The notes under the pieces were generated by a model, which worked only from the letters and a program-made list of their open reading frames with translations, was not told where the DNA came from and did no database searches. A program made the translations under genes and the position numbers. Below, piece after piece: positions 1 to 5,273 of a stretch of DNA of 5,273 nt. Location of the stretch: NCBI GenBank assembly GCA_003158415.1, contig PMJA01000287.1, positions 5,367-10,639 of the forward strand, read 5' to 3'. Position 1 is the stretch's first letter, and every line of letters begins with the position of its first letter. This DNA is from Methylobacter sp. Its GTDB lineage: Bacteria; Pseudomonadota; Gammaproteobacteria; Methylococcales; Methylomonadaceae.

Positions 1-461
1 GCGCTGATCAGCCAGCGATTATCGGGGCTAACGGTAATGCCTTCGGGTTCTACGCCCACCTTGATTTGCTTGACGGCTTTTTTCTTGGCGACATCAATCA
101 CCGTCACTAGGCTATCATCTTCGTTTGAGACATAAAGCCTGTCACCCGCCGGATTTAACGCAAAAGTTTCGGGATCGTCGCCGGACGGCAATTTTCCGAC
201 TTCCTTAAAGGTCACAGCATCAATGATTTTGATGGTGTTGTCATCACTGGTTGCGATATACAAAAATTTGTTATCAGGACTGATGGCGATGCCTCTGGGT
301 CGCTGCCCTACCGGTACGGTTTTGATTAGCTTGCCTGCAACCGGGTCAACGACCGCCAGCGCATTATCCTTTTCCAAGGTGACAAAAACCGTCTCAGCGT
401 GGACGGCCCCTACGCATACCAGTCCTAGAATCAACGTTAAACCTATTTTATTCATTATCAT
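1..461 (-). CDS. Secreted YVTN beta-propeller protein of the PQQ-dependent catabolism ABC cluster (partial, C-terminus off the window)
   Basis: The gene enters from the left edge, so only about the first 153 residues are visible. Counting from the Met at 455, residues 1-20 form a signal peptide (MNK, hydrophobic core, ending AVHA before ETVFV), so the protein is exported. Three propeller blades follow at a 42-residue period. Their most regular element is GxxP-x(5)-SP/NP, at residues 50-60 (GQRPRGIAISP), 92-102 (GDDPETFALNP) and 134-144 (GVEPEGITVSP); each is followed by a LYIATS/LYVSNE-like strand and then an IKIID/VTVID strand. This pattern and the neighbour point to the beta-propeller family associated with PQQ-dependent catabolism (TIGR03866-like); members are usually a little over 300 residues. 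The biochemical role is not established. The start at 461 overlaps the upstream TGA as ATGA, and a second in-frame ATG at 455 is equally plausible; a weak GGG lies 4 bases before the first. The protein is co-translated with the upstream binding protein. A generic YncE-like propeller is the alternative. Confidence 0.87.
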   Translation of the reverse strand, partial: MIMNKIGLTLILGLVCVGAVHAETVFVTLEKDNALAVVDPVAGKLIKTVPVGQRPRGIAISPDNKFLYIATSDDNTIKIIDAVTFKEVGKLPSGDDPETFALNPAGDRLYVSNEDDSLVTVIDVAKKKAVKQIKVGVEPEGITVSPDNRWLIS

Positions 462-1657
462 TTAGCCCATTGACATTGCGATTCAGGTTGATCATAACCT
501 AAAGTATCCAGTTCAGTTTTTGGATGCAGAAAGCCTTCGATAGGCGCGACCGCAACTAATGACCTCGGCGCCGCTAGTAAAACCGGCTGCCGCAGTTGAC
601 CATCCCAGCTCCGAAAGGATAAAGGTGCGCCGGTGTATCCGTTTAAGGCAAACGTAGCGCCCAGCATGTAGTCTTTAACCCGGCTCATATCGCCGGAACC
701 GGTGCGTGTAGCCGCTTCGCCGACAGCCCTGACGGCTAAATAAGCCGCATAATCCTGCTCTTCCATCCAGCGCCCGGCTTTTTCCTTGAAGCGGTTTTGA
801 ATCTGCACCGCACCCCATTGTTCATGCGTTTTATGCCATGCCGTGGCAATCAGCCCCTGAGTGCCTATCACCGGTCTTGGATTCCAGGTTCGATAGTCTA
901 GATATTCGCCAAACTCGCCTTGTTCGTCGGCAACCACCAGGACATCATAGTCATCATCGGTCTGGGTAAATACCGCGACATCCGATTGCGTCGTGCGCCG
1001 GGCATCGTAGGTATGCTCCCATAATTTTTCCACCACTATTTTCATGCCGAAACGCTTGGCAGCCCGCTTGATAGCATCGGCAAATAACCGGCCTTCCTGG
1101 GTAGCGCCAATGACCAGAAACCACTTTGTCCAGCGTTTTTTCATCATATACTGCGCTAAGGCATCGGCCCGCATGGCTCTGCTGGGCAATAAGTGCAACA
1201 CATTACTGCGGCATTGCTCATTGCGTAAGGCATCATCCAGCGTCGCCACATCGAATAGCAGCACAGATTTTGCCGCAGGAAAATCGGCAAGTTGGTTTAG
1301 CTGATCGGCGGTTAAGTTGACGACAACATACTGGAATTTATTGGCTAGCTCTTGATTAAATGTATCAACGATATTACCATCCAGCGGCACAATAACAGTT
1401 TTCAAATTAAATTGCTGGCCGGTAAATTCACCGGTAGTATTGTCATCGGCTATACCCAGTTCCGCGCCTATAAGCCCTTTGTTTTTAATAAAAGGATCCA
1501 GATTGGATAACTGGGGCGGCGCGGTCTGCTCTTGTGTCAAATAAGCAATATTAATGGCCTGTTTAGCTTTTGCATAAACGGGAGCCGCACCCGCTAACGG
1601 CATAATTAATAATAAGTTAATAATTATGCTAAGGGCTAAGTTAATTGATGGCATCAT
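458..1657 (-). CDS. ABC transporter substrate-binding-type protein, PQQ-dependent alcohol dehydrogenase system
   Basis: A 399-residue exported protein. Residues 1 to about 29 are a signal peptide: a hydrophobic stretch of I/L/N residues, then PLAGAAPVYA. The mature part looks like a type I periplasmic binding fold (LivJ-like). Lobe-one strands lie near residues 84-137, a central RxDALAQYM-type helix near 160-171, the WFLVIGATQEGRLFADAI strand-helix near 179-196, and YDVLVVADEQGEFGEYL near 237-253. The C-terminal block GFLHPKTELDTLGYDQPESQC (about 375-395) is what I recognise as the signature of the TIGR03863-type family found with PQQ alcohol dehydrogenases. Cys149 and Cys395 are the only two cysteines and could form a disulfide. 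The first of two adjacent ATGs is given; AGGA lies only 1 base before it but 4 bases before the ATG at 1654, so the latter may be the real start. It heads a minus-strand operon and its TGA overlaps the propeller gene. The ligand is unknown; transport of an alcohol-oxidation product or metal-related compound is inference. Confidence 0.88.
   Translation of the reverse strand: MMPSINLALSIIINLLLIMPLAGAAPVYAKAKQAINIAYLTQEQTAPPQLSNLDPFIKNKGLIGAELGIADDNTTGEFTGQQFNLKTVIVPLDGNIVDTFNQELANKFQYVVVNLTADQLNQLADFPAAKSVLLFDVATLDDALRNEQCRSNVLHLLPSRAMRADALAQYMMKKRWTKWFLVIGATQEGRLFADAIKRAAKRFGMKIVVEKLWEHTYDARRTTQSDVAVFTQTDDDYDVLVVADEQGEFGEYLDYRTWNPRPVIGTQGLIATAWHKTHEQWGAVQIQNRFKEKAGRWMEEQDYAAYLAVRAVGEAATRTGSGDMSRVKDYMLGATFALNGYTGAPLSFRSWDGQLRQPVLLAAPRSLVAVAPIEGFLHPKTELDTLGYDQPESQCQWAK
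1602..1627 (-). repeat. AT-only imperfect inverted repeat inside the signal-peptide codons
   Basis: Two 11-base arms (1602-1612 and 1617-1627) around a 4-base loop match at 10 of 11 positions. They lie about 30-55 bases downstream of the binding-protein start. All pairs are A-T, so the hairpin would be weak. It is probably a by-product of Ile/Asn/Leu codons in the signal peptide, and no function is claimed. Confidence 0.3.
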
Positions 1658-1658
1658 T

Positions 1659-1662
1659 TCCT
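1659..1662 (-). promoter_or_regulatory. Ribosome binding site AGGA that bears on the start of the binding protein
   Basis: AGGA lies 1 base before the ATG at 1657 and 4 bases before the second, adjacent in-frame ATG at 1654. The spacing is too short for the first and marginal to acceptable for the second, so the mature reading frame probably begins at 1654. The difference is one methionine and does not affect the signal peptide. Confidence 0.5.
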
Positions 1663-1685
1663 AAGCAAAAAGTTGATAATTTTTA

Positions 1686-1694
1686 ATTCTAACA
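1686..1694 (-). promoter_or_regulatory. Candidate extended -10 promoter for the binding-protein/propeller operon
   Basis: Read on the minus strand the motif is TGTTAGAAT, that is TG-N-TAGAAT, five of six matches to the TATAAT consensus with an extended-10 TG. No good -35 hexamer sits 16-18 bases upstream, which extended -10 promoters can tolerate. Transcription would begin near 1678, leaving a leader of about 20 bases before the ATG, enough for the AGGA ribosome site at 1659-1662. Confidence 0.35.
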
Positions 1695-1790
1695 GACAAA
1701 ACGTGTTTTTTGCTATTGCTGTCCTATTGCGTGATGCTGAACGAAACAAACGACAACAAAGCTGAGTGGTTACAGCTATCTTCATTCTTC

Positions 1791-1832
1791 TCGGCCTGAG
1801 TTTTCAAAGCTTAGGCTAGAACACAAGGCCGA
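1791..1832 (+). promoter_or_regulatory. Inverted repeat that could mask the MOSC gene's ribosome binding site
   Basis: TCGGCCT at 1791-1797 is an exact reverse complement of AGGCCGA at 1826-1832, with a 28-base spacer. The right arm overlaps AAGG (1825-1828), the only Shine-Dalgarno-like sequence before the ATG at 1839. A second, mutually exclusive pairing is CCTGAG (1795-1800) with CTTAGG (1810-1815), six pairs including one G-U, with a 9-base loop. The two share bases 1795-1797, so they could act as alternatives. With short arms, chance is a real possibility, and it does not resemble the molybdenum-cofactor riboswitch. Confidence 0.3.
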
Positions 1833-1838
1833 CCTAAT

Positions 1839-2663
1839 ATGACACACAGCACTTTAAGCGCAATAACTCTGTATCCGGTAAAATCATTGGCCGGTATTAG
1901 CGTGCCCCGCTGGCCGGTCACTAAAACAGGGCTACAGTATGACCGGAAATGGATGCTTATTGACAAATCCGCGCAATTTCTAAGTCAGCGCAAGTTGCCG
2001 CAAATGGCCTTGATTAAAACTGCATTAACCGATAGTCACTTGATTCTGTCTGCGCCCGGCATGGAAAACCTGTCGCTACCCTTGACGCCTGTTGACGGCG
2101 ACATTATTACCAGCACGATATGGCACGACCGGTGCGAGGCGCGCAGCGCATCACTGGAAGCGGATCATTGGCTGAGCCATTTTTTAAAGCAGGACTGTCG
2201 GCTGGTTTATCAACCCGACGGAATGATACGCCCGGTTGATCCTGACTATGGCAGTGACACGGACACCGTGGCATTTTCTGATGGTTTTCCCTTTTTGATT
2301 ATTTCAGAAAACTCACTGGCTTCATTAAATAGGGACATGCGGTTAAATTTACCGATGACCCGCTTTCGTCCCAATCTGGTTATTTCCGGTTGCCCCGGTT
2401 ATGCCGAAGACAGCTGGCGCGAAATCAGTATAGGTGCTATAGATTTCAGGCTACCCAAGCCCTGTTCACGCTGTTCCGTTCCTACCATTGATCCTGACAC
2501 CGCTCAAACCGGCAAGGAACCCCTGGCAACGCTCAACCGGATCAGAAAATGGCAAAACAAGGTCTACTTTGGACAAAATGCCTTGCATAATCAGTGCGGC
2601 ATATTAACCGTCGGCGATACGGTGGTTGTTAAAGTGGCTGGCGCAAAACAGCCGCCGATTTAA
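1839..2663 (+). CDS. MOSC-domain protein, YcbX/mARC-like molybdenum-cofactor enzyme without ferredoxin domain
   Basis: A 274-residue cytoplasmic protein with no signal peptide. Residues 3 to about 120 match the MOSC N-terminal beta-barrel domain, opening ITLYPVKSLAGI (9-20) followed by GLQYDRKWMLID (31-42). Residues about 140-270 are the MOSC domain, with RFRPNLVISG (175-184), KPCSRC (207-212), IDPDTAQTGKEPLATL (217-232), FGQNA and a closing VGDTV. In mitochondrial mARC the second cysteine of the CSRC motif is the molybdenum ligand; here that is Cys212. Family members reduce N-hydroxylated bases and similar compounds, and E. coli YcbX helps detoxify N-hydroxylated base analogues. E. coli YcbX has an added C-terminal 2Fe-2S ferredoxin domain; this protein stops right after the MOSC domain, so it would need a separate electron donor. 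The start is supported by AAGG 10 bases upstream, a rather long spacing. It stands alone on the plus strand and converges with the sugar transferase gene. Confidence 0.9.
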   Translation: MTHSTLSAITLYPVKSLAGISVPRWPVTKTGLQYDRKWMLIDKSAQFLSQRKLPQMALIKTALTDSHLILSAPGMENLSLPLTPVDGDIITSTIWHDRCEARSASLEADHWLSHFLKQDCRLVYQPDGMIRPVDPDYGSDTDTVAFSDGFPFLIISENSLASLNRDMRLNLPMTRFRPNLVISGCPGYAEDSWREISIGAIDFRLPKPCSRCSVPTIDPDTAQTGKEPLATLNRIRKWQNKVYFGQNALHNQCGILTVGDTVVVKVAGAKQPPI

Positions 2664-2682
2664 GTAAGGGTTTTATCGGGCG
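2653..2682. terminator. Possible weak hairpin at the convergent gene ends
   Basis: CGCCGAT at 2653-2659 can pair with ATCGG-G-CG at 2675-2682, giving seven pairs with one bulged G and a 15-base loop. It spans the 9-base gap between the stop codons of the MOSC gene and the convergent sugar transferase gene, so it could serve both directions. Neither side has a clear run of T immediately after the stem, so it is at best a weak intrinsic terminator. Confidence 0.25.
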
Positions 2683-4061
2683 CCTTTGCCCCACAAAATA
2701 ACTTCGACAGTATTAAGCATAATAGAAAAATCTAAAAACAGGCTGTAATTTTTGACATAGTACAAATCGTATTGCAGCTTTTGTTTGGCGTCATTTTCAT
2801 CTGCGCCGTAGGGATAGCATAACTGGGCCCAGCCGGTAATTCCCGGTTTAACCCGGTGCCTTTCCTTATAATATGGAATACTCTTATTAAAACCCTCAAC
2901 AAATTCGGGGCGTTCCGGGCGCGGGCCGACAAAACTCATGTTGCCCCTTAATACATTGAATATCTGCGGTAACTCATCGATGCGGCTTTTTCGAATAAAC
3001 CTGCCTACCCTGGTTATGCGGTTATCATTTTGTTGCGCCCATTGCGCACCATTTTTTTCAGCATCCGGTTTCATGCTTCTGAATTTGAGCACTTCGAAAT
3101 TTTTATTTTTTTCACTTACCCGCACCTGACGATAGAGTATGGGGCCCTTAAATCCGCTTTCTAAAAAAATAGCCGACGCCGTTAATAACATAACCGGCCA
3201 GGCAACACTCAGCAGCATTAAGCTGGCAAACACATCGAAAAACCTTTTTTCCAGCGCCCTTAAATCACCTTGCGCAAAACCATCGCAGAAAATAAGCCAG
3301 CTTGGACTAACATTCTCCAATGAAATAATGCCTTGTTCCCGCTCATAAAACTCCACAATATTCATAATCGTCAAGCCCGACATTTTGCAATCCAATAGCT
3401 CTTCCATCGGCAGTTCTTGATTTATGTCATCCTGGGCAATGACAATTTCATCAATTTTATAATCTTCGGCAATGGCGATTATTTTTTTGTCGTAACTGAT
3501 TATGTGGCTTGGGTTTACGGCAGTAATTTCATCGGGTAGCGGTAAAAAACCGACTATTGTAAAACCCCGGTTGATCAAGGTGTCATTAATGGTGCTTAGC
3601 TCCAGGGCTTTTTTACCGCCACCGATAACCAGAAAACGTCTTTTTAGCCGTTCATGATTGACGATCTTGTAAAACAGAAAGCGCGTTATTATTATTCCGG
3701 CAAAAGCAAAAATGAATGCGTACACCAATACGCTACGGGCAATATAAAATTCAGGTATTAAATAATAAATTGTAACCACTGTAAAAATGGCTATACCAAA
3801 ACTAACGTAGGTTCTCGCCAATAAATTGTAATCGTCCCTGTTTAGCGTTCTTCTGTATAAGCCTAAGCCTAAACAAGATAAGCTCATTACGGAGGAAAAA
3901 ATAATACTGGCGGCAGTGATGTCTTGTTTTGTATACCAAGATTCTACCGATAAAAAACGGACATTACTGCCAAAATACATCGCGGCAAAAAACATACAAA
4001 ATTCAATCAACAGCAACCATAGATAAGCTCTGGATATGTAATGGCGAAAGATGCGAATCAT
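2673..4061 (-). CDS. Polyprenyl-phosphate sugar phosphotransferase, PEP-CTERM/exosortase-associated type
   Basis: A complete 462-residue initiating glycosyltransferase that would transfer a sugar-1-phosphate from a nucleotide sugar to undecaprenyl phosphate at the inner membrane, starting exopolysaccharide repeat assembly. Four N-terminal membrane segments lie near residues 13-31, 47-68, 84-102 and 110-131. A Rossmann-like middle domain opens RRFLVIGGGKKA (141-152). A fifth hydrophobic segment (about 278-300) precedes the catalytic bacterial sugar transferase domain, with KFRSM (326-330), the Asp362-Glu363 dyad in DELPQ, VGPRPERPEF (378-387), KPGITGWAQ (405-413) and YDLYYVKNYS (431-440). By analogy with PglC, the aspartate of this dyad forms the phosphosugar intermediate. 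The end WGKGAR and the overall architecture fit the TIGR03013-like group found beside PEP-CTERM/exosortase loci. The start has only a weak GAG about 7 bases upstream. It is last of three minus-strand genes, 59 bases after the protease. Sugar specificity cannot be read from sequence. Confidence 0.93.
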   Translation of the reverse strand: MIRIFRHYISRAYLWLLLIEFCMFFAAMYFGSNVRFLSVESWYTKQDITAASIIFSSVMSLSCLGLGLYRRTLNRDDYNLLARTYVSFGIAIFTVVTIYYLIPEFYIARSVLVYAFIFAFAGIIITRFLFYKIVNHERLKRRFLVIGGGKKALELSTINDTLINRGFTIVGFLPLPDEITAVNPSHIISYDKKIIAIAEDYKIDEIVIAQDDINQELPMEELLDCKMSGLTIMNIVEFYEREQGIISLENVSPSWLIFCDGFAQGDLRALEKRFFDVFASLMLLSVAWPVMLLTASAIFLESGFKGPILYRQVRVSEKNKNFEVLKFRSMKPDAEKNGAQWAQQNDNRITRVGRFIRKSRIDELPQIFNVLRGNMSFVGPRPERPEFVEGFNKSIPYYKERHRVKPGITGWAQLCYPYGADENDAKQKLQYDLYYVKNYSLFLDFSIMLNTVEVILWGKGAR

Positions 4062-4120
4062 GTTATTTCTCTGTTATTGATAGTTATTAAGGGAAGCAGA
4101 CTGACAAAAAACGGAAATAA

Positions 4121-4912
4121 TCAATATAAACCCTTGGCTTTCAAAAGGTTTTCAACGTGGTTAACAGGAATTGCGTAAGAAATGCCGCTGGGTTTGGACA
4201 GGATGTTTTCTTTGCTTTCCTGCACGAAAACTTTATTAATGACCCCTATAACTTTCCCTGTATTCGGGTCATAAAGGGGGCTGCCGCTGTTGCCGGGATA
4301 AGCCGTTGCGTCCAGTTGAAACACATTGTACGGATTTTGCAGTCGATTGAGTAATTTTTCATTGATCTGCCCCGCTCTTATCACAGGTATCACAGTGGGC
4401 GTGATTGCAGAAATGATGCCCCGATGGGTGACGGGATAAAGTCCTAAGACCATGCCGATAGGAAAGCCGGTGAAGGCATACAACTGGCCTTCGCGCACCG
4501 ATGATGCCGATCCTAACTCAAGTGGCGACAAGCGCTCGGTAATTTTCAAGACAGCCAGATCATGGGCTTTGTCTAATGCTACCTCGGTTGCGAAGATGGC
4601 CTTGTCTTCGTTATCTTTATGATAAAAAACTGCGATCTGCTCTAAATGCTCGTGATCTATCGTTTCCGGAATAGCATGTGCATTGGTGATGATAAGGCTG
4701 CCATCGCCCACCGCAAATCCCGTAGCCAGAAACACGGAGCGCGGATTGCGCTTGGACATATAGGTGCCAATGGCGACGATGCCGGGCTTTATCTTTACCA
4801 GGGCGTCCGCAAGCGACTGTTCCGCAAAACTGTTTACAGAAAACAACAAGGTAATAAAGCCCAGCAAAACCGCTCTAACCGGCAACTTGTATAGAAATAA
4901 TTTAAAGCGCAT
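4121..4912 (-). CDS. Secreted trypsin-like serine protease (S1 fold, no PDZ domain)
   Basis: A 263-residue exported peptidase of the chymotrypsin fold. Residues 1-30 are a signal peptide (basic MRFKLFLYK, hydrophobic core, SVNSFA before EQ), so the mature enzyme should be periplasmic or secreted. The triad is intact: His79 in LIITNAHAI (73-81), Asp118 in KAHDLAVLKI (115-124) and Ser209 in YPGNSGSPLYD (205-215). TGFAVGDGSLI (64-74) is the usual strand leading to the His, and GISYAIPVNHVENLL (243-257) the closing strand and helix. Unlike DegP/DegQ (about 450 residues with PDZ domains), it ends right after the protease domain, and the Ser motif reads GNSGSP rather than GNSGGP. AGG 6 bases before the ATG supports the start. 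It sits between the ligase-like gene (67-base gap) and the sugar transferase (59-base gap), same strand, suggesting a job linked to the exopolysaccharide or exosortase system. Its substrate is unknown. Confidence 0.9.
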   Translation of the reverse strand: MRFKLFLYKLPVRAVLLGFITLLFSVNSFAEQSLADALVKIKPGIVAIGTYMSKRNPRSVFLATGFAVGDGSLIITNAHAIPETIDHEHLEQIAVFYHKDNEDKAIFATEVALDKAHDLAVLKITERLSPLELGSASSVREGQLYAFTGFPIGMVLGLYPVTHRGIISAITPTVIPVIRAGQINEKLLNRLQNPYNVFQLDATAYPGNSGSPLYDPNTGKVIGVINKVFVQESKENILSKPSGISYAIPVNHVENLLKAKGLY

Positions 4913-4979
4913 TTTTTGCCTGATAGTGGAGAGAGTGCAATTTACTGGCTAGTATTAAACCATAAAGTAAGTGCCTGTT
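4913..4979 (-). other. Short intergenic spacer before the protease gene
   Basis: This 67-base AT-rich spacer holds the AGG ribosome site (4919-4921) for the protease. No stem followed by a T-run was found, so transcription from the ligase gene probably reads through. It would form the leader of any transcript from the candidate promoter at 4987-5015. Confidence 0.5.
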
Positions 4980-5273
4980 TTAGTCGATTGTCTTTTCTGT
5001 ATGTTTGATTGTCAAGGCCCGGTTCTGCGGCAATGCCGACCAATCTTTCCATGCCTGCGGCGTCCGCAACAAAGCCAGGAACAGCAAAAGGAAAAACAGT
5101 AGCGTCAGGCGCGGCGCGTCAAAGGGGCTGTCTACAAAACCGACCACCATAAAGCCGCTGAAAGAGGACAATAAAACGGCGGCAAAGACATTGCCGCGCT
5201 GCAATTGGCGGCAACAGCTGACGATGGCATTAGCGAATAACAGAAAAAATGCGCTAAGTCCTAACCAGCCCTG
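4980..5273 (-). CDS. O-antigen ligase/polymerase-like membrane protein (partial, only the C-terminal 97 residues)
   Basis: The frame is open from the right edge to a TAA at 4980-4982, so the start lies beyond the window; the TTG at 5204 is an internal codon, not a start. The visible 97 residues contain a membrane segment at about 3-20, a second at about 29-47, then GFVDSPFDAPRLTLLF (45-60) leading into a third hydrophobic stretch to about residue 68, and a basic, polar cytoplasmic-looking tail. A GxxDSxxDxPR motif just before the last membrane segment is what I associate with the C-terminus of O-antigen ligase/Wzy-type proteins in bacterial exopolysaccharide loci. Such proteins join or polymerise lipid-linked glycans on the periplasmic face. 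It is the first visible gene of the minus-strand group with the protease and initiating sugar transferase. With so little of the protein visible, another polytopic glycan-assembly protein is possible. Confidence 0.68.
   Translation of the reverse strand, partial: QGWLGLSAFFLLFANAIVSCCRQLQRGNVFAAVLLSSFSGFMVVGFVDSPFDAPRLTLLFFLLLFLALLRTPQAWKDWSALPQNRALTIKHTEKTID
4987..5015 (-). promoter_or_regulatory. Candidate sigma-70 promoter inside the ligase 3' end, ahead of the protease gene
   Basis: On the minus strand a perfect TTGACA (5010-5015) is followed after exactly 17 bases by GACAAT (4987-4992), four of six matches to the -10 consensus. Transcription would start near 4980, at the ligase stop codon, giving a leader of about 68 bases to the protease ATG. 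This could let the protease and sugar transferase be expressed independently of the ligase. The site is coding sequence, and one good hexamer can occur by chance. Confidence 0.33.

Larger units (their letters stand above)
1658..1838. other. Divergent intergenic region between the PQQ/ABC operon and the MOSC gene
   Basis: This 181-base stretch separates two genes transcribed away from each other, so it should carry promoters for both. On the minus strand an extended -10 is visible at 1686-1694. On the plus strand no convincing -35/-10 pair was found, but an inverted repeat at 1791-1832 covers the likely ribosome binding site of the MOSC gene. No RNA gene or open reading frame of note was seen here. 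Confidence 0.7.

Noticed and set aside
1..461. The 42-residue periodicity as a DNA tandem repeat
   Set aside because: The repeat is at the protein level (propeller blades); the DNA copies have diverged and do not form a nucleotide repeat array.
223..465. Plus-strand open frame of 80 residues opposite the propeller gene
   Set aside because: It is antisense to a clear beta-propeller coding sequence with regular repeats, has no recognisable domain, and is best explained as a shadow frame.
1044..1320. Two overlapping plus-strand open frames opposite the binding protein
   Set aside because: Both are antisense to a well-supported periplasmic protein and show low-quality, cysteine- and histidine-rich translations typical of shadow frames.
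1673..1701. TTGATA on the plus strand as a -35 for the MOSC gene
   Set aside because: The hexamer 17 bases downstream is ACAAAA, a poor -10, and it lies far from the start codon.
4077..4107. Promoter-like pair TTGTCA/TATCAA (minus strand) ahead of the sugar transferase
   Set aside because: The spacing is 19 bases and the -10 is only four of six; the leader would be very short. The gene is more simply read from upstream.
4121..4912. DegP/DegQ-type HtrA protease
   Set aside because: The triad is similar, but there is no PDZ domain and the protein is about 190 residues too short; no frameshift or truncated PDZ remnant is visible downstream.
4646..4952. Plus-strand open frames opposite the protease N-terminus
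   Set aside because: They oppose the signal peptide and catalytic histidine region of a convincing protease and have no plausible protein features.
5202..5204. TTG as the start of a 74-residue small membrane protein
   Set aside because: The frame stays open to the right edge and the residues upstream form another membrane segment, so this is the C-terminal end of a larger protein.

Overview
The window looks like a piece of a gammaproteobacterial chromosome, most likely from a methylotroph or methanotroph of the Methylococcales type. This rests on one end carrying components of the ABC system that accompanies PQQ-dependent alcohol dehydrogenases, and the other end carrying an exopolysaccharide locus of the kind linked to PEP-CTERM/exosortase sorting. 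Base composition is moderate and there is no sign of phage or insertion sequences. The taxonomic call is inference, because no rRNA or taxon-specific marker is present.

Left block (1-1657, minus strand): a periplasmic substrate-binding-type protein of the PQQ/alcohol dehydrogenase ABC family, followed with a 4-base stop/start overlap by a secreted YVTN beta-propeller protein that runs off the left edge. Both are exported and translationally coupled. The ATPase and permease that normally complete this system would be expected beyond position 1. Homologous clusters in Pseudomonas (PedA1A2BC) are tied to growth on alcohols and to lanthanide-dependent growth.

Middle (1658-2672): a 181-base divergent intergenic region, with a candidate promoter for the minus-strand operon and a possible SD-sequestering hairpin for the plus-strand gene. 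It is followed by a single plus-strand MOSC-domain protein of the YcbX/mARC type. This protein keeps the molybdenum-ligand cysteine but has no C-terminal ferredoxin domain. It ends 9 bases from the convergent next gene.

Right block (2673-5273, minus strand, reading right to left): the C-terminal end of an O-antigen ligase/polymerase-like membrane protein, then a secreted trypsin-like serine protease with an intact His-Asp-Ser triad, then a full-length polyprenyl-phosphate sugar phosphotransferase ending in GKGAR. Gaps of 67 and 59 bases fit one transcription unit, possibly with an internal promoter in the ligase 3' end. The transferase would start a glycan on a lipid carrier and the ligase/polymerase would act on the finished unit in the periplasm. 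The protease is the unexplained member.

No RNA genes, CRISPR arrays, mobile elements or attachment sites were seen. The only gene-free stretches are shorter than 200 bases.
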